Of a stretch of 64,000 bases of DNA, positions 32,676 through 39,281 are shown one piece after another. A program made the position numbers and the translations under genes. The stretch is from CAYSLU01 sp964431965 (GTDB lineage: Bacteria; Verrucomicrobiota; Kiritimatiellia; CAIKKV01; CAYSLU01): assembly GCA_964431965.1 (NCBI GenBank), contig CAYSLU010000019.1, positions 3,374 to 67,373 on the forward strand. Reading direction: 5' to 3'. A model generated the notes under the pieces. It saw nothing but the letters and a program-made list of their open reading frames with translations, was not told where the DNA came from and did no database searches. Position 1 is the stretch's first letter, and each line of letters begins with the position of its first letter.

Positions 32676-32953
32676 CCACCGTTCCGAGTCTGCGACGGAA
32701 CGGTGCGAAACCGCGAGACGGATTGGGTCGCCCCGAGTCTGCGAGGGGTCCGAACGTGGACGCGTCAGCTTGGCTCGGATGGGCTGGCGCCGCAGGCGGC
32801 GCCATACTCCTGTATGCGCCGTCCTGCGGCAACAGCCCAGACGGGCCAAGATCACGCGCCCATGTTCGGCCCAATCCGTCTCGCTTCTTCTCATCGAGCC
32901 AGCCAGCACTGGGGCAGAGCCGACAGCGGCAAGGGATTGCCGCCCTCCATCAC
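32676..32953. repeat. Long palindromic dispersed element, copy C
   Basis: Hairpin CCGTTCC/GGAACGG (32679-32703), core GCGAGACGGATTGGG (32713-32727) with CCCAATCCGTCTCGC (32870-32884), a CCCC/GGGG side hairpin, arms starting CCGAACGTGGA, and apex CATACTCCTGTATG. The tail with CGGCAAGG/TTGCCGC and CCCTCCATCAC reaches the stop codon of the MDR gene at 32950. It has the same orientation as copies A and B. Confidence 0.8.
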
Positions 32954-33960
32954 CGCCAGTCGACGACCACGCCCAGATACGCCGGATCGGCGCGGTCGAG
33001 GGCCGCGTAGGCGGCGGGGAGTTCGGTGGGCTGGATCGTGTGCGTCCACAGCGGCCCCAGCCGGATCTTGTCCGTCCGCAGCCACTCCAGCGCCTGGCGC
33101 AGATTGCTCTCCGTCGATGGCGTCCGGTCCGCGGGCGAGGACTGCCGCGGCAGCAGCATCTCCCACCCGCCGCGTATCGTCACATGCCGGAACTGGACGT
33201 GGTGCAGGAACGTGGCCAGGTTCACCTCGCACGTGCCGCGCGCCCCGCCCAGCGTCGACAGCTCGCCGCCCGCCGCCGTCGCCTCCAGCGCCGCCGGGAA
33301 CGTCGAGGCCAGCCCCGTCGCATTGATGGTCAGCATCGCGCCCCGCCCGCCGGTCAGCGCCTTCACCTGCTCAACCGGGTTCCCGGCGGACGGATCGATC
33401 GCGCTCGCGATCCCCACCTCCTGCGCCCGCTTCCGCCGGGCCGCATCGGGATCGAGCCCGATCACCTCGAACCCGCGCAGCGCCGCGATCTGGGCCGCCA
33501 GGTTCCCGACCAGCCCCAGCCCCACGACCAGCGCGCTGCCCGTGATCTTGGGATCGAGATGGCAGAACGGCGTCAGCGCCACATTGATCATCCGCGCGAA
33601 GCACGCCTTGCCCGCGTCCATGCCCGCCGGCACCACCGGCAGAAGCCCTCCGCCGGCCACGATCTTGTAGTTCGCGTGGCAGGCAACCGAATCCTTGAGC
33701 ATGGGAAAGCAGAAGACGGTCTGCCCGACCAGCGCCGGATCGAAGCCCGGCCCGCCCGCCTCCACCACGCCCGCCGCCGTATACCCCGGCGCGAACGCCT
33801 CCGTCCGCGCCGACCGGTACATGGAGAGCTCGGTCCCCGGGCTGATCAGCGAGTGCGTAACCCGCAGCCGGCATTCTCCCCACCCCGGCTCAGCGGCCAG
33901 CTCAACCTCGCGAACCTCCGCCTTCTGCTGCGCCACGAACATCAACTGCCTGGTCTTCAT
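32950..33960 (-). CDS. Zinc-type/medium-chain alcohol dehydrogenase-like protein
   Basis: A 336-residue MDR-family protein. AAGGAGACC precedes the ATG. ISPGTELSMYR near the N-terminus and VVGLGLVGNLAAQIAAL, an NAD(P)-binding motif near residue 143, are clear. The structural-zinc Cys cluster of classic alcohol dehydrogenases is absent, as in threonine- and sorbitol-like subgroups of PVC bacteria. The likely substrate is a sugar or polyol, given the Gfo/Idh/MocA neighbour downstream. The palindromic element begins at its stop codon. Confidence 0.82.
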   Translation of the reverse strand: MKTRQLMFVAQQKAEVREVELAAEPGWGECRLRVTHSLISPGTELSMYRSARTEAFAPGYTAAGVVEAGGPGFDPALVGQTVFCFPMLKDSVACHANYKIVAGGGLLPVVPAGMDAGKACFARMINVALTPFCHLDPKITGSALVVGLGLVGNLAAQIAALRGFEVIGLDPDAARRKRAQEVGIASAIDPSAGNPVEQVKALTGGRGAMLTINATGLASTFPAALEATAAGGELSTLGGARGTCEVNLATFLHHVQFRHVTIRGGWEMLLPRQSSPADRTPSTESNLRQALEWLRTDKIRLGPLWTHTIQPTELPAAYAALDRADPAYLGVVVDWR

Positions 33961-34063
33961 GTGGTCTCCTTCGTCATCCGATCCAACCGCTCCCCGGCGC
34001 CTTCAGAAATGGCCCCAGGCCCATGATATCGACTTTGCTCAGGTTCCCTGTAGTTGGCGAGGT

Positions 34064-34546
34064 TCAGGCCTTAGGTCGCTTTGCGCCTCGGCATGCGGGC
34101 TTGTACTCCGCACGCTTCTCCCGCACGGCCATGGGCGCCCCCGGCGGCGCGAGCAACTGCTTCATGGATCGCGCAACGTCCGGACAGGCGCGAAGGATCT
34201 GCTTGTCTTCGGTGACAAGCAGGACGCCGAGGGACCGCGCCAGAACAACGTAGGTTGCGTCGTAGGCGGTCAGGCCCGACGAATGGGCCGTGGTCAGGAT
34301 CGCTGAAGGCGCGCACCCGTCCGTCCTGTCCGTGAGCAAACGCGCGGTCGTCCCCGCCGCGTCGATCGCATCGTGCAACGCGATCTTCCGCGCCTTCGTT
34401 TCCTGGAGTAGCGCATTCAGTACTTCAAACTGGCACAACGGATGCGTGACCCACGTCGCATCGCGCGCACGGACACCGCGGGCATCCAGCGCGAGAGGGG
34501 AGTCGAGGAGGAAAGCGACCACAACGTTGGCATCGACAACAATCAT
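34064..34546 (-). CDS. PIN-domain toxin of a type II toxin-antitoxin pair (FitB/VapC-like)
   Basis: A 160-residue protein with the four acidic PIN residues: Asp5 (VVDANVVVAFLL), Glu41 (CQFEVLNALL), Asp96 (TAYDATYVVLA) and Asp114 (VTEDKQIL). PIN toxins are magnesium-dependent ribonucleases that stop translation when free. ATG 34546 overlaps the antitoxin stop as ATGA, so synthesis is coupled. The last 20 residues are basic and look like an unstructured tail. Confidence 0.9.
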   Translation of the reverse strand: MIVVDANVVVAFLLDSPLALDARGVRARDATWVTHPLCQFEVLNALLQETKARKIALHDAIDAAGTTARLLTDRTDGCAPSAILTTAHSSGLTAYDATYVVLARSLGVLLVTEDKQILRACPDVARSMKQLLAPPGAPMAVREKRAEYKPACRGAKRPKA

Positions 34547-34770
34547 CGCTTCCCGTCCCTCGCGTCGCGAATGATCTGCACGATCTCCTCGCCGCTGATC
34601 GGCTTCAATGTCTTGATCGGCGGCGGCCACTCCGTGACAGCAGGACGATCCAGTTCCCGTTCCAGAATGGAGATGACTTCCCGGTTCATGGAACGGTGAT
34701 GAACGGCGGCGCGCTGGCGCAACCGTTCATGCAAGGGCGGCGGCATGTTCTTGATCAGCAAAGCGGCCAT
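34543..34770 (-). CDS. FitA/VapB-like ribbon-helix-helix antitoxin
   Basis: A 75-residue protein. Residues 1-45 (MAALLIKNMPPPLHERLR, then RSMNREVISILERE) match the FitA/Arc-type DNA-binding fold with the typical RSMNRE segment. The C-terminal part probably wraps the PIN toxin. AAAGGAG precedes the ATG. It should neutralise the toxin and repress its own promoter at the palindrome 34796-34812. Confidence 0.9.
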   Translation of the reverse strand: MAALLIKNMPPPLHERLRQRAAVHHRSMNREVISILERELDRPAVTEWPPPIKTLKPISGEEIVQIIRDARDGKR

Positions 34771-34795
34771 GCAACACTCCTTTCGATACCCATGT

Positions 34796-34812
34796 TATAC
34801 CGCTACGGTATA
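34796..34812. promoter_or_regulatory. Operator-like palindrome of the toxin-antitoxin operon
   Basis: TATACCG-CTA-CGGTATA is a perfect 7-3-7 inverted repeat 26 bases before the antitoxin start. It overlaps a TATAAC -10-like sequence on the minus strand, the usual place for an antitoxin to bind and repress. Confidence 0.65.
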
Positions 34813-34849
34813 TCTCGCGACTGAACTGCACGCAAGCCGAAACAACAGA

Positions 34850-35161
34850 TCACTTGCGGTCTGGTTGGGTCCGACCGTGTCTGTCCCCAGGGTCTCCCTG
34901 CAGGTCAGCCGTCATGAGTATCCTTCTTGGTAACCTCAGGACACTCGACAGCATGGCGACGCCCTGTTCGGAAAAGGCATAGGGAAGAGATCGAGAGCCG
35001 CCCCAACTTGAAATCACAATCCGGGATTTCAAGTGAGCAACCTCTTGCGGCGCAAGCTGAAACATGAAGTCGGACGGGAATCGCTCTCGGTTCCTTTTCA
35101 CGGCCTTCACCAGCGATTTGGGTTCGACGCCGTAGAGCTGCGCCAAGTCCGCACTCAGCAT
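34850..35161 (-). pseudogene. Truncated ORF6N-domain protein
   Basis: The frame encodes MLSADLAQLYGVEPKSLV, then RFPSDFMFQL and SSWGGSRSLPYAFSEQGVAM, all diagnostic of the ORF6N domain of phage-like and transferred genes. It has lost the expected N-terminal strand (upstream in-frame sequence is noncoding-like) and ends abruptly after AMLSSVLR, where the family continues with a conserved helical region. The gene is therefore a remnant, probably from a mobile element. It lies beside the toxin-antitoxin operon, and the rest of 35162-35282 shows nothing. Confidence 0.75.
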
Positions 35162-35282
35162 TACATCGGTGACCAGTGAGTGCCGCCCGCTGAACGATCC
35201 GGTCTGCCTCCGAGCCAGAACCGATGTCTGTCCGCCCCCCCGCGCTTGGGAGGCTGCCGACCGGGTACACCTCCGTTTTGAC

Positions 35283-35357
35283 GGCGCTCATGCACGCCTA
35301 CTACGAACCGGGAATTCCCGCGGCGCGCGGCGTCTGTAGTAGCGGCGTATGAGCCGC
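35283..35357. repeat. Imperfect inverted repeat before the 35371 gene stop
   Basis: GGCGCTCATGCACGCCTACTAC (22 bases, given as GGCGCTCATGC and ACGCCTACTAC) is mirrored by GTAGTAGCGGCG plus TATGAGCCGC at 35336-35357, with GGGAATTCCC in the loop region. It lies downstream of the minus-strand sialidase-like gene and might act as a terminator. Confidence 0.45.
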
Positions 35358-35370
35358 GTTCTGTCTCTGA

Positions 35371-36657
35371 TCACGTCCCGGGCAGACGGATCCGGTAGCG
35401 GAAGCAGTCGGCGGTGAAGTGCTCGGGGCGGGTCATGGCGGAGAAGTTCATGAGCTTGGGCTGCTCGGGCATGGTCATAATGAGGTCGCCGGTGCCGCGC
35501 TCCTCGTAGAGGCCCCAGTTGGTGTAACGCACTTCCTCGGGCAGGTGCGCGGGGCGGTCCTGGATGACTTGGATCGAACGCCGGATCACGCGGCAGGTCG
35601 CGGGGTCGAACTCGGCGATGGCCAGCGGATAGCGCGGGGTCTGACCGTGCACCGGCCCCGGCAGGATGTTGGCCAGCCAGTAGCACGCTCCCGTCCGCGA
35701 GGACCGGAAGAAGGACGAGAACGAGGCGGGCGTCCACACGGTCCCGCCGTCGTCGTAGCACAGCGGCTGCGGCTCGCTCCACGTCATCCCTCCGTCGGTC
35801 GAGAGCGTCGAATAGCGCGTTGAGGGGATGCCGAGCCGCTCGTCACCCTGGCAGCGCATCGTGTTGAACACCCGACTGCCGCCCAGCGCGATCCCGGCCG
35901 GCTCGCAGCAGCCGAGCGCCGACTGCTCGCGCGCCAGAAGGATCGGCTCGCCAAAGCGCCACCGGACGTCGCGGCCCGAATCGTCCCACCGCCCGCGCAC
36001 GTACAGCACGCCATAGCGGCCGCCGCGCCGGGGATCGTCAAACGCGTCGCCCGGCCACGGCACATGATACAGGGTCAGGCCGAAGAGCACCGTGCCGTCC
36101 TCCAGCCATACGGGCGGAGGCAGGTCGATCCCGGCGCCGGTCACGCCGAACACCAGGCCGGGGCCCCAGCGAGTCTCGTCGAAGCCGGGGCGCTCATCGA
36201 CGATCTGGCGCGCCGCGGTCCAGCTCCGCCCGCCGTCGAACGACCGCTCGTACCACAGGCGGTACGTGCGCTGCCGCCGGTTGCCGCCGGCGAACATGCC
36301 CTCGGACGTGTCCACCTCGTAGGTGGCGAAGATGCTGATCAGGGCATCGCGCCGGGAATCGAGCGCGTGGAGGGACACATGGCGGCGACGGCCGTCGAGA
36401 TGGGTCGCGTCCTCCACCGTCTGGTCGGGGCCTGCCGTCCATGTCCGCCCGTTGTCGGACGAGTAGCGGCGGAAGATCCGCGGATGGTAGAAGACATTCC
36501 GGCCCTGGGCATCGATGTGCAGCGCCTCGTGCTTGACGGACTCCATGAGCGTCCGCCCCTGCGCCGAGACATAGCACGGGTTCTGCGCATAGACGGCGAT
36601 CCCCGGCGGGGCTTCGATATGCAGCTCTCGCTGAACCTCAATGCGTGGACAGGTCAT
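35371..36657 (-). CDS. BNR/Asp-box sialidase-like protein 2
   Basis: A 428-residue protein. ATG 36657 overlaps the stop of the upstream gene as ATGA, giving a coupled pair; the frame is open further up but overlaps that gene. Asp boxes SSDNGRTWTAG, SFDGGRSWTAA and STDGGMTWSEP are visible. There is no signal peptide. Both proteins of the pair lack obvious catalytic sialidase residues that I can assign by eye, so the substrate (sialic acid or other uronic/hexose residues) is unknown. Confidence 0.76.
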   Translation of the reverse strand: MTCPRIEVQRELHIEAPPGIAVYAQNPCYVSAQGRTLMESVKHEALHIDAQGRNVFYHPRIFRRYSSDNGRTWTAGPDQTVEDATHLDGRRRHVSLHALDSRRDALISIFATYEVDTSEGMFAGGNRRQRTYRLWYERSFDGGRSWTAARQIVDERPGFDETRWGPGLVFGVTGAGIDLPPPVWLEDGTVLFGLTLYHVPWPGDAFDDPRRGGRYGVLYVRGRWDDSGRDVRWRFGEPILLAREQSALGCCEPAGIALGGSRVFNTMRCQGDERLGIPSTRYSTLSTDGGMTWSEPQPLCYDDGGTVWTPASFSSFFRSSRTGACYWLANILPGPVHGQTPRYPLAIAEFDPATCRVIRRSIQVIQDRPAHLPEEVRYTNWGLYEERGTGDLIMTMPEQPKLMNFSAMTRPEHFTADCFRYRIRLPGT

Positions 36658-37817
36658 GGATGTGTTACTGACGCCACCCTCACGTGCCGGCCGGCAATGT
36701 ACTTGACCGGCCACTCGCGCGGGAAGGTGCCGACGTCGTAGACGACGTACAGGACGCCGGGTTCGGTCTCGCGCAGGCCGGTGTACCAGGTGCCGCAGGG
36801 ATAGGGCACGGCGCCTCGCAGCTCGATCGGGAGGACGGTGAGGTTGGTCCACGTGTCGCCGCCGTCGCGGCTGAACACGACGTAGTAATTCTGCATCTCG
36901 CCGCCGCCCCAGATGCGCCAGCCGAAGCTGCACGCGAGCGTGCCGTCGGCCATCTCGATCATGTCGGGATCCACTCCCCCGAACGGCAAGGCTCGAGGCG
37001 TGGACCACGTCAGGCCCTCGTCGTCGCTGTGGCACTGGTACATCGCGCAGTTGTTGCTGCCGGTGCGCATCAGGCAGACCAGGCGCCCGGCCGCGGGGCC
37101 GCGTGTGAGGCGAACCATCACGGGCTCGTCAAAGCCCTCTTCGCCCACGGACGGATCGACCGCCACGGTGGACACATACCGCCAATACCGGCCGCCGTCG
37201 GTCGAGCGCAGCAGGACCACGCGCGTCTTGCACATCGTCGGCTGATAGGGACACGGCGTCACGTCACCCTCAAACCAGCAGTAGACCGTGGTCAGCAGGT
37301 CGCCGCCCGGCAGCTCCAGCAGGGTGCGATGCAGCGTGAGGCCCGAGTACGGATGGCCGCCGTCATCGAAGCCGCCCCGGCCCTGCGGGAGATGGATGAC
37401 CATCGGGTGCGGACCATCGAGCGTGACAAGGTCGTCGCGCGACTCCCAGCAGCGGCCGCCCCACTCGCCCTTGCTGGTGGGCCCGCCGGCAATCGATTCA
37501 TAAAGCACGATCCGGCCGTCGCTCAGCTCCGCGCAGTTGCCTTCCGTGATCGGCCCGACACCCTGCGTGTCCTTGAGCCACAGGCGCTTCCACGTCTGGC
37601 CGCCATCGCGCGACACCACCCGGCCGGGGATGGGGAAGACGTTCTGTTGAGGCGGCACCCATCCGGGCGGCGGAGTCGTCGCGGCTTGAACAAAGAGCGT
37701 TCCTTTGTTCGTGCGGAACAGGATCGGCTGCAAGCCGTCGGTGAAGACGATCTTCTCCGGGCCAACTTCAACCCGCAGGCTTTGATCCACTGGCGCTTCA
37801 GCTACGGTCTTCCACAT
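36654..37817 (-). CDS. BNR/Asp-box sialidase-like protein 3
   Basis: A 387-residue protein preceded by AAGGAGTGAGCG. It contains SRDGGQTWKRL, STDGGRYWRYV and SRDGGDTWTNL boxes and a DEGLTWSTP segment, giving the six-bladed propeller pattern. It is the first gene of a coupled pair with protein 2. A dispersed 7-base repeat hairpin and a permease-like gene lie upstream, so the three could form a small uptake and processing unit. There is no signal peptide. Confidence 0.76.
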   Translation of the reverse strand: MWKTVAEAPVDQSLRVEVGPEKIVFTDGLQPILFRTNKGTLFVQAATTPPPGWVPPQQNVFPIPGRVVSRDGGQTWKRLWLKDTQGVGPITEGNCAELSDGRIVLYESIAGGPTSKGEWGGRCWESRDDLVTLDGPHPMVIHLPQGRGGFDDGGHPYSGLTLHRTLLELPGGDLLTTVYCWFEGDVTPCPYQPTMCKTRVVLLRSTDGGRYWRYVSTVAVDPSVGEEGFDEPVMVRLTRGPAAGRLVCLMRTGSNNCAMYQCHSDDEGLTWSTPRALPFGGVDPDMIEMADGTLACSFGWRIWGGGEMQNYYVVFSRDGGDTWTNLTVLPIELRGAVPYPCGTWYTGLRETEPGVLYVVYDVGTFPREWPVKYIAGRHVRVASVTHP

Positions 37818-37840
37818 CGCTCACTCCTTCGACCCCATGC

Positions 37841-37939
37841 GGGGTTCAGGGTTCACAGCCCAACCCTGGTGCGCTCCCATGCGACTGATTGGGCGAAACA
37901 TGGGTGATTCTCCCTCCTGAACCCCGAACCCTGATCCCC
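37841..37939. repeat. Inverted heptanucleotide arrays (AGGGTTC type)
   Basis: GGGGTTCAGGGTTCA (37841-37855) is mirrored by TGAACCCCGAACCCTG (37918-37933, continuing ATCCCC), so the spacer between sialidase-like protein 3 and the permease gene can fold into a long hairpin built from 7-base units. Confidence 0.65.
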
Positions 37940-37946
37940 AGTCCCT

Positions 37947-38876
37947 TCATGCGCCGAGGTTGAACAGCACCACGGACACCACGGCGAGGCCGAGCGCCGC
38001 ATACCAGCCGGGCGTGCGCGCCTCGCCGAACGCGAGCACGGATACCAGCGAGGCGCACAGAATCGTCACCACGCACACGATGGCAAAGCATACGCCCCCG
38101 GGCAGGCCGGCCGACATGGCCATCAGCACCATGCCGGCGGTGGAGCCGAGCCCGGACACGACTCCGAGCCCCGCGGCCGCGCGCCAGTTGCAGGCCCGCC
38201 CGCGCTGCAGCGCGAGTTCAGCCGTGCACCCGATGACGATCCCGACATACATCAGGCCGAAGTACAGGGGGCCAAACGCATCGAGAATGGTGGCCCCGCC
38301 CGAGTCGAGGCGGCGCGTGAAGTCCTTCAGCGCGATGCCATGGATGCCGAGCAGCGCGATGATGGAGACCAGGAGCAGGCCATAGACGAAGCGGTTGCCC
38401 GCGCGATGCGGGTGGCCCGCGGCGGGCGGGCCGGCCGGGTCGGCGGCCTGCGACGAGGCGACCACGCACAGGATCGAGGTGGCCAGGCCCAGCCACTGCC
38501 ATACGGCGAGCCGATCGTGCAGGAAGCCCACGGCATATACAGCGGCCGGGACGAACATGAAGTTGAGCGCGCACCAGACCGGCGAGAAGGGCCCGCGATC
38601 CAGGGCCGGCTTCATCAGGGCCACGGCGGCATAGTTGGCCAGCCCCGCGAGCAGCCCGGCCGCCCACACGAACCAGGGCGCGCGCCGCACGAGTTCGGCC
38701 GCCCCATCCGCGGCGAGCAGCTTGCCGAAGAAGAACACCGTGCCCACCAGCCCGACCATCAGGAAGATGGGAATCGGATGCGCGTTCCGCGGCCGCCCCA
38801 CGCGGTACATGACGCCCATCACCGAGAAGGCCAGCCCCGACGCCACGGCAATCGCCGCCTGCCCTGCCAACGACAT
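37947..38876 (-). CDS. DMT-superfamily (EamA-like) transporter
   Basis: A 309-residue membrane protein with ten hydrophobic segments arranged as two similar halves. The second half begins near VYGLLLVSIIALLGIHGIAL. This fits drug/metabolite transporters and RhaT-type sugar permeases of the EamA group. The motif GPLYFGLMYVGIV and the C-terminal FGEARTPGWYAALGLAVVSVVLFNLG fit that family. The substrate is unknown; two sialidase-like genes downstream suggest a sugar. The start has only a weak ribosome site (GGGGGCG). Confidence 0.75.
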   Translation of the reverse strand: MSLAGQAAIAVASGLAFSVMGVMYRVGRPRNAHPIPIFLMVGLVGTVFFFGKLLAADGAAELVRRAPWFVWAAGLLAGLANYAAVALMKPALDRGPFSPVWCALNFMFVPAAVYAVGFLHDRLAVWQWLGLATSILCVVASSQAADPAGPPAAGHPHRAGNRFVYGLLLVSIIALLGIHGIALKDFTRRLDSGGATILDAFGPLYFGLMYVGIVIGCTAELALQRGRACNWRAAAGLGVVSGLGSTAGMVLMAMSAGLPGGVCFAIVCVVTILCASLVSVLAFGEARTPGWYAALGLAVVSVVLFNLGA

Positions 38877-39056
38877 GAGACACGCCCCCGCATTTCACCC
38901 GCATCAGTTCGGCATTCGGATCTGCGAAACCGCGACACGATATCACGTCGCCGGCGAATTTCGCTGAAGAAACGGCGGGCCGGCCGCCGTGCCGCCGTGA
39001 GCCCGGCGCCGCGATCCGCTGGTTCGCAGCAGGCGCACGTGAGCGCCGGCAGACCC

Positions 39057-39156
39057 NNNNNNNNNNNNNNNNNNNNNNNNNNNNNNNNNNNNNNNNNNNN
39101 NNNNNNNNNNNNNNNNNNNNNNNNNNNNNNNNNNNNNNNNNNNNNNNNNNNNNNNN
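39057..39156. other. Assembly gap of 100 N flanked by identical 55-base ends
   Basis: The 55 bases before the gap (39002-39056, starting CCCGGCGCCGCG and ending GCCGGCAGACCC) are identical to the 55 bases after it (39157-39211). This is the pattern of two contigs that overlap by one k-mer (k=55) and were scaffolded with a fixed 100-N spacer. The true sequence may have no gap and one copy only. Confidence 0.9.
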
Positions 39157-39281
39157 CCCGGCGCCGCGATCCGCTGGTTCGCAGCAGGCGCACGTGAGCG
39201 CCGGCAGACCCCCGCATGCGCCCCGATCTTTCTCGCACGCCCGCGCACACAAATGCGGTCGAATCTGATACAGTCAATGGG

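Noticed and set aside
28245..32953. Integron attC sites
   Set aside because: The elements are imperfect palindromes, but no GTTRRRY/RYYYAAC core ends, integrase gene or cassette structure is present.
30057..33326. A long plus-strand frame across rlmN and the Gfo/Idh/MocA gene
   Set aside because: It crosses two real genes and repeat copies B and C on the other strand, and shows no domain.
39002..39211. A direct repeat or attachment-site pair around the gap
   Set aside because: The 55-base identity fits a k-mer overlap between contigs better than a biological duplication.
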